Positions 19,395-30,368 of a stretch of DNA of 31,817 bases are shown here, piece by piece. The translations under genes were made by a program, and so were the position numbers. How positions within the stretch are numbered: the stretch's first letter is position 1; each line of letters starts with the position of its first letter. Source of the DNA: Mesotaenium endlicherianum. Taxonomy: Eukaryota > Streptophyta > Zygnematophyceae > Zygnematales > Mesotaeniaceae. The stretch lies in the NCBI GenBank assembly GCA_009602735.1, contig WELA01013799.1, forward strand, positions 639,059 through 670,875. The letters run 5' to 3'. The notes under the pieces were generated by a model, which worked only from the letters and a program-made list of their open reading frames with translations, searched no databases and was not told the DNA's origin.

Positions 19395-19923
19395 CAAGAA
19401 TATTTCTCTAAACAATAGATCTGCTGGCAGCAAGTTCTCTCCCAAATATTTGGGACTCTTCAAGATTATCCAGCAAGTCAACCCGGTTGCTTTCAATCTA
19501 GAACTTCCTCAGACTATGCACATCAACCCGGTATTTCACGCTTCCCTCTTCAAGCCGTATGTGCAACCCGACAACAAGTTTTGAGGTTGAGTGACAACCC
19601 CACCAGCCCCAGCAATAGTGGATGATCATTTGGAGTACAAAGTGGAAGACATAGTGGCTATGAGAAATTTCAGGAGACAGCAGCAATACTTGATCAAGTG
19701 GAAAGGATATCCAGGTTCAGAGAATAGTTGGGTGGCGGCGCACTACCTTCACAAAGTTCAGAGAAAGCTGAAACGCTTCCATGCCGCCAACCCCCATCTT
19801 GGACCAGCCCCAAGTCTCTCTATTAGAAACCCGAAGACTTCAGGGAAGCAGCCTACCACCATCAAGAAGCAGCAGAAGACCCCTTGGAGGCAGCCTGCAA
19901 GATTAAGAAAGAGGAAAAATTGA
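19395..19923 (+). pseudogene. F4 chromovirus fragment: integrase end plus chromodomain
   Basis: Directly at the outer edge of the F3 LTR an open plus-strand frame begins mid-protein: KNISLNNRSAGSKFSPKYLG, FKIIQQVNPVAFNLELP, INPVFHASLFKPY. This is the GPY/F-type end of a gypsy integrase, with GLF instead of GPF. Two TGA stops (19582-19584, 19588-19590) follow, both explainable as CGA to TGA. Then come PAPAIVDDHLEYKVEDIV and QQYLIKWKGYPGSENSWV, a chromodomain. A basic Lys/Arg-rich tail ends with KRKN and TGA (19921-19923). Everything upstream (gag to integrase core) is missing and is not present on the other side of F3. Confidence 0.88.
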
Positions 19924-20735
19924 CATTAGACACTCTTCTCTTCTCGCAGTTTCTGGACAGAAAACTAAAACTGCTACTGGTAATAGGTCACTGCATAATA
20001 AATTCTAAAAATTAACCTGGCTGAGTCCATAAGTAGCCGGTCATTTAGAGTCCAAGCCTACTCAATTTGAAGTACTAGTGAGAGAGATATGATTCTCTAA
20101 GCAGAAGGGGTTCAGGCTGCTAGCATTGTTAGGGCAGAATATGCCTTCTGACATTGTGCCCTTCCCTGAACGTGGAATGCTCTAAAACTCAAGACTCTGG
20201 TAGAACATCTTACATCGCCCAATTTGAGACTTAGTTTGCAAAATTTGGAGAAGCATAGAAGGACTTATGATTTTCAGAAGTTTCTGCACTACTCTCTCAG
20301 CTACATGAGCTCCTCTTGAGCTTGCGAGTGCTATGCCCGCCAAAGGTCCTAGACTTGCAAGTACACATGCTTGCTAAGTTCCCGGTTGCCTACTCTTACT
20401 ATCCTCGCCACCTTCATTGACAACCTGAAATAAAGATGGGCACATACTCAATCTAGCCACCAACACCTCTATGCTAAGCCCCCCCCTCAAAAAAAGAGCT
20501 TAACACTAAAGAGCTTGCATCTTCAAGGGAAAATCCAGCCGTGTGAAATCCAAATTTTCTTCATGCTCGTATGTGTCCATGCGCGAGCAAAGGCTGATCT
20601 ATATTACTCATATCACTTCCATGCTTGGGCAACCTCCTCACACTACAAAGTAGACGTACAACAATCTGGTTGCATCCAAGTTAACGTATCTGGGAGCACA
20701 TCTCTTTTCCCATCTCCTCCCTCCTTCAAGAGAGA
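19924..20735. other. Non-coding tail between F4 fragment and F1
   Basis: No gene is recognised. The left part should be the 3' untranslated region, or a decayed LTR, of F4. The right part (up to 20740) should be F2 leader, because F1 inserted there. The border between them is not visible. A run of C followed by A (about 20471-20497) resembles a purine/pyrimidine tract but has no matching LTR start. Confidence 0.4.
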
Positions 20736-20740
20736 GAGAT

Positions 20741-21473
20741 TGTAAGGTCATAGGTTTATAAAGTGCATTTTTGAGTTTCATGAAAGTATGTTTTGATTGT
20801 ATAGTAGTGTAGAGTGCATTTTTGTGGTCATTTTGATGTAAAGTTTATCAAATTTGGTGAAGTATTGAGAGAGTTATGGATTTCCGAAGTTTAATTAGTT
20901 TTGAGGTCGGTTGACGGTTGTCCTTCATTCGCGGTGAGCGCGACCGTCGGATTGACCCACAGCGTCGAGCGATCTGGCCCGTTGGAATAAACTCAAACCT
21001 TCACATAAGTTCGGCTGACGCGGAGTGCCGACTAGGTCGATTTACCTAGAAGTTTCGGTTTAGCCTAGCGCGTCTAAGATAGAATATTCTAGTGATGTCG
21101 ATGCATGTATGTGGACGTCAATTCGGCCCGACACGTCAGATTAGACTGATCTGGCTTACTCACAATATTCTGGAAGGGACGATTTGACGAACACTTAGGA
21201 AAATCCGTAGCTTCCTCCTAGAGAGGAGCACTTAGGCAGAAAATTATAAATAGGCATAACTTCTTTCTTTCTTATGAGTTTTCACTCCTGTAAATTTCTA
21301 CGGGTTTGTAATTACAAGGCCTTTCATCCTACATCATTTGTGAGCAGTTTCTTGCCACCCAAAATGTCAAGTAATTTTCCTAAGCTTTGTTAGTGATATG
21401 CTGCTGCACTCTCTAGTATGATAACAACTAGTTCCTTTCCTCGTGAGTCACTAGGACACTCTGCCCCCTTTCA
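20741..21473 (+). repeat. 5' LTR of F1
   Basis: This 733-bp LTR starts TGTAAGGTCATAGG and ends CCCCCTTTCA. The TATA box TATAAATAG is at 21245-21253 and is conserved in the 3' LTR (26663-26670) and in the solo LTR, marking the promoter. The LTR is a near-identical direct copy of 26131-26900. Confidence 0.95.
21245..21253 (+). promoter_or_regulatory. TATA box of F1 LTR promoter
   Basis: TATAAATAG lies about 230 bases before the LTR end and is retained in all three LTR copies of this family in the window. Transcription of the element should start ~30 bases downstream, at the U3/R border. Confidence 0.65.
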
Positions 21474-21475
21474 TC

Positions 21476-21493
21476 TGGTATCGAAGCAGAGCT
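21476..21493 (+). other. F1 primer binding site
   Basis: TGGTATCGAAGCAGAGC begins two bases after the LTR end. It resembles the tRNA-Met site TGGTATCAGAGC with a small internal insertion. The variation may reflect decay. Confidence 0.7.
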
Positions 21494-21573
21494 AGTTTGC
21501 ATATTATATTATATAGTCGCAGTCAGCAACTGGAGGACGCGAACATGTCGAGCATGTTGAGCGCGCGGGGCAG

Positions 21574-22539
21574 TTGGCGGTACCTTTGTCAAGGAAGCAA
21601 CAAGAAATGCAGGCAATGTTGAGGCAGATGGCAAATGCAATTGGAGGAGAAGTCTACACCCGGTTTCAACGAAATATGCGCCAGGAGGTGGAGAGAATGG
21701 TGCGAGTTGTTATGGGGAACGCCGCTTCGACGAGTTCGGCACCTGCACCTGTTGTGCCACCAATTCATGTTGACCCAATGGTGCAACCAATTATTCCACC
21801 CGCATTGGGAGTGCGTGCGCCTAAGCCTGAAGTGTATACTGGAGAGCGTGGATCGCCGCCTGTTCATCAATGGATTTTTGGAGTGAAGTAGTTTATGGCG
21901 TATTATGCGCTCACGCCTGACAGGCAAGTCGCCTTTGTCATAACTTTGCTGCAGAAGAGTGCTGGAGCTTGGTATGAACGAGAAGAGCAGCTGTCTGGAG
22001 TCCCTGTTACTGTTGATCAGCTATTTGAAGGCTTGAAGAGGCAATTTCAACCTATTGCACCCGAGGCTACCGCTCGAGATCTATTGGTGCGCCTTCGTCA
22101 ACGAGCAAGCGTTCAAGAGTATGTATCGCGCTTCAACGAGCTGGTGCTTCCATGTCCATCCATGCACGAGTCGGAGATGATGGACAAGTTCAAGAGGGGA
22201 CTCAAGCCAACTGTGGCCAAGGAAGTGGCGCTCAAGGACCCTACCAGTCTTGGAGAAATGATGGCATTGGCAACAAGGGTCGACGCTGTGGAGTATAGTC
22301 AGAGGCAGTGGAGCAGCCACAACTTTGGAGGATATCGACACTTTGGATCTCAAGCGCCAAGCACGAGTGGACAAGGTCCAGTACCTATGGAGTTGGGACT
22401 TGTGCAGTACCAGCGCAGGCAACAGAATTTCAAGCCGAGAGGACCCTGCTATAACTGCGGCAAGCTTGGACATTTGGCTCGAGACGGTCATGTGAAGGCG
22501 AAGCAACCTCAACAGCAGGAAAAAAGAGGACGCCAGTAA
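21574..22539 (+). pseudogene. F1 gag
   Basis: The frame is open from upstream of 21574 (no ATG in this frame; TTG at 21574 precedes GCGGTACCT). It runs RKQQEMQAMLRQ, PVVPPIHVDPMVQP, then KPEVYTGERGSPPVHQWI. An in-frame TAG follows at 21889-21891, then FMAYYALTPDRQVAFVITLL and AGAWYEREEQL. This is the gypsy gag capsid domain, completed by SVQEYVSRFNELV and FKRGLKPTVAKEV. The zinc knuckle is CYNCGKLGHLARDG: its last cysteine is a glycine, so zinc binding should be impaired. The stop is explained by CAG to TAG. Gag ends with KRGRQ and TAA, and pol uses another frame. Confidence 0.88.
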
Positions 22540-22550
22540 GTCGTTCTGGG

Positions 22551-25500
22551 GTGTTCACTGTCGTGAAGACAAGAACTCACAAGGAGGTTATCCCCAGGAG
22601 CCTGCCGAGAAGCGAAAGACGAGATGTTGACAAGCCTATCATCGTGGAAGGAGTGGTCGACGACAGCAAGGCAAAGTGTATGGTCGACAGTGGCGCAAGT
22701 GCAAACTTTGTGCACAAGAAGCTGGTAAAAGAGTGGCGAATCCCTGTGCATAAGCATTATAAGCCTAAGGAGGCAATTTTGGCGAATGGGCAAAGACTCA
22801 AGTGTGGTGCACCTACGGAAGCTATTCACGTGGAAGTAGCGGGGCACCAGAGTACTGAAAGTTATGGAGCAGGCAGAGTTAGGTCACCATGAGGTGATAT
22901 TGGGCCGACCATGGCTCAGAAAAGCCAACTCTCAAGTGCACTGGAGCACAGGTCAAGTGAAGGTCCAAGGGCGTGATGGTCGAATGGAGACAGCGAAACA
23001 GGTGGAGGTAGATACCACCACAAGCAACTGTCTTCTGTCGAGCCTGCAAGTTAAGAAGCTATGCAGGGCGAATCAGGTGAAGGAGATGTACTTTGTTTCG
23101 GTGGCCCTGGCCAGGTCATCAGATGGAGCAAGCGTGAATCCTAACAGCCTGGGCGAATGTACATCGCCGGAGGAGCAAGTAGTGGTGTCTGATCCCCTTG
23201 CTCAGAAGGAGCAGAGCCCAACTGCTCAAGAAAAGAAGCTTGCTGAGATGCCTGCCCAAATTAAGGCGCTGTTGGAGGAGTTCAAGTGCGTATTTCTTGA
23301 GGAGCTACTTGCAGGATTACCTCCACAGAGAGCTATGGAGCACAAGATTGAGTTGGAACCAAGGAGCAAGCCACCAGTGAGACCCGCCTATTGTCAATCG
23401 TTTGCGGAGTTGGACGAGTTGAAGAAGCAGCTGACAGAGTTATTGGAGAAGGGATTCATCCGACCCAGCGAGTCTCCATTTGCAGCGCCAGTCTTATTTG
23501 TGAAGAAGAAGGATGAGACTATGAGGATGTGTGTCGACTACCGGGCTCTCAACAAGGTCATCATTAAGAACAGGTCCTCACTTCCACGAGTGGACGAGTT
23601 AATTGACAGGCTTGTCGGGGCAAAGTATTTCTCGAAGATCGATTTGAGGAGTGGCTATCACGAGGTACGAATTGCGGAAGGAGACGTTCATAAGACTGCT
23701 TTCAGGACTCGCTATGGTTTATTCGAGTTTACAGTCATGCCTTTTGGATTGACTAATGCACCTGCTACATTTATGGGACTCATGAATAGTATCTTCAGAC
23801 CCTATCTGGACCAGTTTGTGGTGGTATTTTTGGACGACATCCTGATCTATTCGAAGACCTTGGAAGAGCATGTGGAGCATCTGAGGAAGGTGTTGGAGGT
23901 CTTGAGAGATCAAAAGCTGTATGGGAAGATGAGCAAGTGCGACTTCTTTCTCAAGGAAGTTGAGTTTCTTGGACACATAGTGGGGGCTGAAGGAGTCAAG
24001 GTGGAGCAGAAGAAGGTGCAAGCAGTCAGAGATTGGCCGGTACCTGCTAATATTCATCAACTCAGGAGTTTNATTTTCTCGGCATGGCAAATTATTATCG
24101 ACGTTTCATTGAAGGATTTGCCAAGGTGTGTGCACCGCTCACGGACATGTTGAAGAAGCAGGAGAAGTGGCTATGGGGTGACAAGGAGCAGCAAGCCTTC
24201 GAGAAGATTAAGGAGCTGTTGACACAGGCACCTGTGTTGGCAATTGCAAGTCCAGAGCTTCCTTTCACCATCATCACGGACGAATCAAATTTCGTAGTGG
24301 GAGCCATTCTTCTCCAGGACCAGGGCAAAGGATTGCAGCCTGTGGCATATGAGAGCAGGAAGTTGAGCCCTGCTGAGCAAAACTATGCAGCACACGAGCG
24401 GGAGATGTTGGCTATTATCCAGGCCTTGAGGATTTGGCGATGTTATGTAGACGGCCGGAAGGTGTTCATCAAGACCGACCACAAGAGCTTGGAGAAGTTT
24501 ATGACGCAGCCAACGTTGACACCAAGACAGGCAAGGTGGATGGAGTTTCCGCAACAGTTCGACCACAAGATTGAGTATTTACTTGGGAAGATCAACCCTG
24601 CAGACGCTTTATCCAGGAGGTGTGACCTTGCAGCTATCTCGGTCATCAAGGAGAGTATGGACTTCAAGGAGAAGCTTCAAAGAGGGTATGAGGAGGACCC
24701 AGAGTTTGCTGATGGTGAAGCAGCTAAGTTCAACGGGAGTATGCTGAAGAAGGACGGCATATGGTATTATGGTGATTCCAATAGAGTGGTGGTACCTGAC
24801 ATCAACGAGCTACGAGACTTGCTACTTGCGGAGCATCATGACTGCTTATATGCTGGACACTTTGGAAGCGAGAAGACGGCAAGCGTGCTGAAGCGGGAAT
24901 ACTACTGGAGAAATATGGACAAGGACATCGAGGAGTGGATCAAGAGTTGCGATGCGTGCCAGCGTAACAAGACACCAAATCAAAAGAAGGGAGGTACATT
25001 GCAGCCCCTGCCTATTCCAGAGTATCCTTGGGAGCAGATTGCTATGGACTTCATCACGTCGTTACCAGTGAGTGGTTAAGGGCACGATGCAGTTTGGGTT
25101 GTCTCTGATAGACTCAGCAAGATGGCTCACTTCATTCCCATGAAGGAGACTTGTACGGCAGTAGATGTGGCACGACTATTCTTCGATCATATTTTCAAGC
25201 TACATGGGTTGCCGAAGGTGATTGTTTCAGATCGGGATCCAAGGTTTACTAGCAACTTGTGGCGGTCATTGTTTACTTTGATGGGGACCAAGTTCAATAT
25301 GAGCACTTCCTATCATCCTCAGACAGATGAGCAGAGTGAGAGGCTCAACAGAACTCTGCAAGAGGTGCTCAAGAGTTTCACTATGGAGGACCCTTCAGAG
25401 TGGGACAAGAAGCTGCCAGGATTGGAGTTTGCCTACAACAACAGCATGCAGGGATCCACCAAGCAGTCACCATTCAGCATGGTTTATGGGAGAGAAGTAT

Positions 25501-26143
25501 ATCATCCAGGGAACATCTTGTTGGAGAAGACCAAGGAGACTCAGGTTCCTACTACACAAGCGTTTATGGAGCAGATGGCGAAGACTTGGGACATGGCAAA
25601 GACCTGTATACGGAAGGCACAAGAAGAGCAGGTCAAGCATGCTAATAAGCATCGGAGGAAAGTGACATTCCATGTGGGCGACAAAGTACTCTTTTCAACA
25701 GAGAACCTACCTTTCACAGGCAAGAGGAAACTGCGGGCACGGTTTACAGGTCCCTTTGTAGTGCTCAAGCAGGTGAATCCATTGGCCTATAAGTTGGATC
25801 TTCCTTCAGGCTGGCGTATCCATGACGTGTTCCATGTCAGTTGTCTGCGGCCATACGTTGACCCGAATGAAGGACATCCAGGACGACTACCAACACCGCC
25901 ACCACCGGTCGAGATCGATGATGTATTGGAGTATGAAGTGGGGCGATTGTCGACGATCGACGAGTCAAGCAAGATCAACGAATTGTCCAAGAGTATCTGG
26001 TCAAGTGGAAAGGCTACCATGCGGACGACAACACTTAGGAGACGGAGGCCAACTTGACTCATTGTAAGACTAAGTCGAGGCGTTATTTGCAGAATGCGTC
26101 GAGGACGTCGCATCTTGAGGAGGGGGATGATGTAAGGTCATAG
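22551..26143 (+). pseudogene. F1 pol: protease, RT, RNase H, integrase, chromodomain
   Basis: The protease (22551-22892 frame) has the active site MVDSGASANFV. A frameshift at ~22865 leads to [12 protein letters not shown] and the RT (23390-23900): [44 protein letters not shown] at 24072 adds five bases and shifts the frame. RNase [33 protein letters not shown]. Integrase: [24 protein letters not shown] (first Asp), in-frame TAA at 25077-25079, SDRDPRFTSNLW (second Asp), DEQSERLNRTLQEV (Glu), and FTGPFVVLKQVNPLAYKLDLP, the GPF motif. The chromodomain (25915-26080) is broken by a one-base deletion near 25940 and by a TAG at 26036-26038 where the conserved Trp of the aromatic cage belongs (EYLVKWKGYHADDNT then stop). 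That frame otherwise runs through the purine tract and ends at TAG 26141-26143, inside the 3' LTR. Confidence 0.93.
26117..26127 (+). other. F1 polypurine tract
   Basis: GAGGAGGGGGA lies three bases before the 3' LTR start, the primer for plus-strand DNA synthesis. The same bases encode the last residues of the pol frame (EEGD). The same tract is seen on the minus strand before the F2 3' LTR. Confidence 0.8.
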
Positions 26144-26900
26144 GTTTATAAAGTGCATTTTTAAGTTTCATGAAAGTATGTTTTGATTATGTAGTAGTAT
26201 AGAGTGCGTTTTTGTGGTCATTTTGATATAAAGTTCATCAAATTTGGTCAAGTATTGAGAGAGTTATGGATTTCCGAAGTTTAATTAGTTTTGAGGTCGG
26301 TTGACGACTGTCCTTAATTCGCGGTGAGCGCGACCGTTGGATTGACCGACAGCGTCGAGCGATCTGGCCCGTTGGAATAAACTCGAACCTTCACGTAAGN
26401 GGAATAAACTCGAACCTTCACGTAAGTTCGGCTGACGCGGAGTGCCGACTAGGTCGATTAACCTAGAAGTTTTGGTTTAGCCTAGCGCGTCTAAGATAGA
26501 ATATTCTAGTAATGTCGATGCATGTATGTGGACGTCAATTCGGCCCGATATGTCGGATTAGACTGATCTCGCTTACTCACGAATATTCTGGAAGGAACGA
26601 TTTGACGAACACTTAGGAAAATCCGTAGCTTCCTCCTTGAGAGGAGCACTTAGGCAGAAATTTATAAATAGGCATAACTTCTTTGTTTCTTATCAGTTTT
26701 CACTTCTGTAAATTTCTACCGGTTTGTAATGACAAGGTCTTCCATCCTACATCATTTTTGAGCAGTTTCTTGCCACTCAAAATGTCAAGTAATTATCCTA
26801 AGCTTTCTTAGCAATATGCCGTTGCACTCTTGAGTATGATTGCAACTAGCTTTGTTCCTCGTGAGTCACTACGCTTCCACTAGTGCACTTGCCCCTTTCA
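26131..26900 (+). repeat. 3' LTR of F1
   Basis: Direct copy of the 5' LTR. It is longer because of an N at 26400 within a ~25-bp exact duplication (GGAATAAACTCGAACC...), which looks like an assembly artefact. It also has a longer 3' end (CGCTTCCACTAGTGCACTTG) before CCCCTTTCA. Confidence 0.94.
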
Positions 26901-26905
26901 GAGAT

Positions 26906-27044
26906 GCTAGCTTGCATCAACACCTTCATGGCTGCCCTTAGCAACTTTCCTTGCTTCTCCTCTCTACCCTCTCTACCCTCCTACAAGCATCACCATCCAA
27001 AGCTCCTCCTCCAAATGAAGCAACTAGGTAGCTCCTATACCATG
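26906..27044 (-). other. F2 leader with primer binding site
   Basis: This is the start of the F2 internal region on the minus strand. After a two-base spacer the primer site TGGTATAGGAGC (27042-27031) follows the 5' LTR, again of tRNA-Met type. The remaining ~125 bases are purine-rich (GAGGGTAGAGAGGGTAG...) and include ATGAAGGTGTTGATG on the minus strand, possibly a gag start. F1 inserted at 26900/26906. Confidence 0.8.
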
Positions 27045-27756
27045 TGAACGGGGGAAGGGTGCGGGGAGTGCGCCACACACACTCACGCACCCTCACCCGC
27101 GAGGGGAAGCGTGCACGAGGACCTTTCCTAGTTGCATACACAAGGTGGAGTGGCCTGGTGGTGTGCCACCCTTGCAAGAGAAAGAGGGCTACATGAGAGG
27201 AGTGGAAAAGAACTTCCTTTATTAAGAAAAGTCTTGTACAAGTTAAGAAGGTTAGACTAGACTAGACTAGACAAGACAAGACTAGGCTCCCTCTTTTTAT
27301 GCTTCAACTCTAAGTGTCCTCTCTAGCAAAGTACCTCCAGAACCTTCTACTATGGCTCCTTCCATGTAGATGAGCTTGCCTAGTTGGACAAGCTAGCACA
27401 CTCACACGCACACAATCACGCTCTAGAATATTCTACTACACGATTCACTAACACCTCACGGAGCTTCTAGAATTTCCACAATTACTTTGGCACTCTACGT
27501 AATCGTACGTAGTTTTTGGAACCCTCATGATTCAATGTCCTACTTTCTGGACTCCAACCGAAATTCTCGTCACTGGACCTGTCCTTGTCACTAAATTAAA
27601 TCTGTGACACTAAAAATTCACTAAAAATTCCCAAAATTTATAATTTTCTCAATACTTGTCCAGATGACTTGAAATAAAGGCCAAAGTTCTTCTAAAATCA
27701 CACTCTATGCATATAAAATGCTAGAAAGATACAAACTACACTTTGATAACCATACA
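27045..27756 (-). repeat. 5' LTR of F2
   Basis: This 712-bp LTR on the minus strand starts TGTATGGTTATC and ends CCCCCGTTCA. It is a direct copy of 8747-9434 with point differences and an extra short segment containing repeated CACTAAAAATTC. The target duplication GGACT follows at 27757-27761. Confidence 0.92.
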
Positions 27757-27761
27757 GGACT

Positions 27762-30368
27762 TCAGTCAACCGGCCAATTAATACGGTTGTTATACCTAGA
27801 TTTGTGAGTCCCAACTTAACGGGTTTCCCATGAAATGGCGCACCTTGCGCCGTGGTCAACCAGGTGATCACTAGGTACATAGCAGGCTGGGATCTCGTGG
27901 TCCCTCATTCTGGACAGTCTGCTTCAGGGTCGGATTTTTATCTGCAAGTCATGTGTGCACTTTTGGGTTCGTTATTATGACCTGCTTTCTCAAAAATTGA
28001 CATGGCTTCTTTGTCTATGCTCCAAATGGAACGAACTAAGACGTTTTGGAAAGGTCTTGTCAAGACGCGTCCGTTGCCGTTAAGTTTGCTCAATTCGAAG
28101 AAGTATTGACAAAGTTATGCCTTCCGACATTTCGGGGTCACATAGCAGACAGATTCCATGGTTTTGCACCTGTTAGTGGGATGTGTTCTAGCTACATTAT
28201 GGTCATCTGAATGAGAGCGCCTTTGCTATTCAGTCCCCTGTTGTGGTGTATGTGCTTGTACATGCTTGTATGCCTGGTAGGCAAGAGGCCATGGATTTCT
28301 AAAGGAGAAGCTCTAGTCCTCAAGCTCGCCTCTTTCTTGTCTCTTGTGTTAGTGTACAACTATGGCACACTACAGTAAGTGAGTCAAGGGGTATAGATGA
28401 GTAAACGGAATTCATTCTAAGGACGAAGATCGCTCCCTGATTTTACACGCTTCCACCTATCCATGATATTATATATTTAAATGGAATATTTTTATCTTGA
28501 ATAAGCAAGATTCATTTCAAGAAGCAATTATAGCATCTGTTTTTTGCAAGTATACTTCAGAAAACTTCAAAATTGAAAAGCAACTCACCATCTTATGCGT
28601 CTCTCATACACATTTGTGTTTTTCCTATTTTCTTTCAATAGTGTACGAGCAAATTAAATTTGCCAACTCTAGCCTGTCAAGAGCCAACATATTGCCTTGC
28701 CAAGCTGGTGTTGTGCGGGACTTCTTCGCCTCTTGTGGAGCGAGCAAGCTTATGTGGCAGCTTCCCATGGTCGTCGTCTAGGCGACTCTGTTGTGGCTAT
28801 TCGGCCAGTGGACCAATATCTGACATGGCCGTTCAAGTCTGGTTCAAGTCACACCTTCAAAGATGTCAGACGTGCCGTGGCCATGTTTGGCCTGACCGCC
28901 GATGGACCAAACCCAGACTGGTGTGTCCACATCACCCATCCCAAGGTGTCTGTACACGTCATGCATCCCGCTTGACAAAGTCAAGTCAAGTCCTGGTCTC
29001 GAGTCCAGCTTAAGTCAATCTTTTTAGGTTGACCTTGCTCGGCCTTCCTAGGTCAAATTGGACCTTTTACCGTACTTTGACTTGGCGCAACTTCCGCTGC
29101 GTGTACCTACCCAACATTAACTTTCAGTGGTGACCTCTACTCATTAGAATGTAGACAGATCAGTGACACTCCCCCCTTTCCAGGCGGGGTCTACTTGTTT
29201 GTGCGACTTTATTGTCGTGTAGCAACATGTGATGACTCTTCAGCAACTTCTCAGACTGATTTGCATTCCAGATGCCCTCTTATTGGGTCATATATGACCC
29301 CAATCCAAACATCAGAGGCAATTACCACGTCATCGTTATGCGTGCTCCATAGTTGCAGGGAAACTCACGTGAAAAGGTGAGCTTTCTGTCCAGGACAAAA
29401 TTGAATCTCTCACAGATTCACTGAGATGTTTATCTGACGACAAATCATCACGCAGGATTCTGTTGCCTTGTTTGTTTCTGAATGCCTCACCAAGGCACTC
29501 GCCTGTATTAGATATTCAAATTAGACGCGATTTATCTTGTGAAATCATTAACATTCGTTCGATGCAGTGGAAGGTGGTGGAAGCGGGCAGAAGTGTGGCT
29601 TCGATGTGTCTTGATGTGTGACTGTACGCTTGCTTGACCTGAGTACCTGTATACTTCTGGCTTGTCCTGGCTGCTGGAATCTGGCTGCTTCTGACTGCAT
29701 ATCACGTTATGACTTTTGGCTGAATGTGACGAGCATTGGCCCAGAATTTCTAGCTCTCACGTGCCCCTTTCACATCTATCTTCCCAGAAAAACTTGATAG
29801 CAACTTCCCGCTAATTCAATTGCCCATAACATTCGTCGATTTCGTGAGAAACTCATCTCTTCCGTCAATAATGCTTCTCGTGGTCGCCTCAACGCCTCGC
29901 CACCAATGGTAGAGCAGGAATTCCTACTTTGTTGCCAACTCGCGAAACGGTGTAGAGCAGTGTAGAGGGGTGCAGCAGGGTGCAGCGTGGAGTAGTGTGG
30001 GTGGCACGGACGAGCTATTTGCAGGCTGGGCGTCCGGGCAGTATTGAAGAGATCTTATGATTGGTGGATCGGCAGTTTTGGTGGACGCGTAACTGCAACA
30101 AAACATTGACAGCCTATCTCAGCCATTCATACCCTCCTTCAGGCGCTCATCGAAAAATGTCTACAAGGACGTAGTACAGGACTTTCGAGCTGCTACCAGC
30201 AATATGTAAGGCAGGGCATACCACGCAGATTTTGAGAAGGCGAGTTTGGCTCCCCCTGTCCTGCTGCTCCTCCCGGGCGCGCTCTTCTCCAAACCTACGG
30301 AGGCACCTCGTGCGCCCTTGATCCCCCGTTGTAAGCACGTTACGTTTTTGTTATCACCTCCAGCGAAG
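27762..30368. other. Intergenic region upstream of DUR3, no gene recognised
   Basis: This is the host flank right of the nested cluster. It may begin with the continuation of the F3-like LTR remnant interrupted by F2. Frames at 28497-29013 and 29195-29380 have no recognisable domain and no consistent splice structure. The last few hundred bases before 30369 should contain the DUR3 promoter and 5' UTR. I see no distinct TATA box. A GTGTAGAG/GTGCAGC-type imperfect repeat lies at ~29950-29998. Confidence 0.45.

Larger units (their letters stand above)
20741..26900 (+). mobile_element. Full-length Ty3/gypsy chromovirus F1
   Basis: This is a 6.16-kb element with LTRs 20741-21473 and 26131-26900, tRNA-Met-like primer site, gag, protease, RT, RNase H, integrase, chromodomain and polypurine tract in the usual order. 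It is flanked by a perfect 5-bp target duplication, GAGAT (20736-20740 and 26901-26905). It sits in the leader of F2, 144 bases from the F2 5' LTR and in opposite orientation. Two frameshifts and three premature stops make it non-autonomous as read. A solo LTR of the same family lies at 6925-7623. Confidence 0.95.
8747..27756 (-). mobile_element. Outer LTR retrotransposon F2, hosting nested insertions
   Basis: Two direct LTRs (8747-9434 and 27045-27756) lie 17.6 kb apart and are flanked by the same 5-bp target duplication, GGACT (8742-8746 and 27757-27761). Orientation is minus: a tRNA-Met-like primer site lies just inside the right LTR and a purine tract just inside the left LTR. What remains of its own internal sequence is 9435-10564, 26906-27044 and perhaps part of 19924-20740. 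The rest is F3, an F4 fragment and F1. No gag or pol of F2 was found. Its 3' end (GAGGACGTCGCATCTTGAGG on the minus strand) matches the end of F1 pol, so F2 and F1 belong to related chromovirus lineages. F2 may have been non-autonomous or may have lost its pol to recombination. Confidence 0.9.

Noticed and set aside
21476..21493. tRNA-Met gene
   Set aside because: Only the primer-complementary 3' end is present, at the expected spot inside an LTR. No cloverleaf surrounds it.
28497..29013. Possible host gene upstream of DUR3
   Set aside because: Overlapping short frames with no domain, no shared coding signal and no convincing splice sites.
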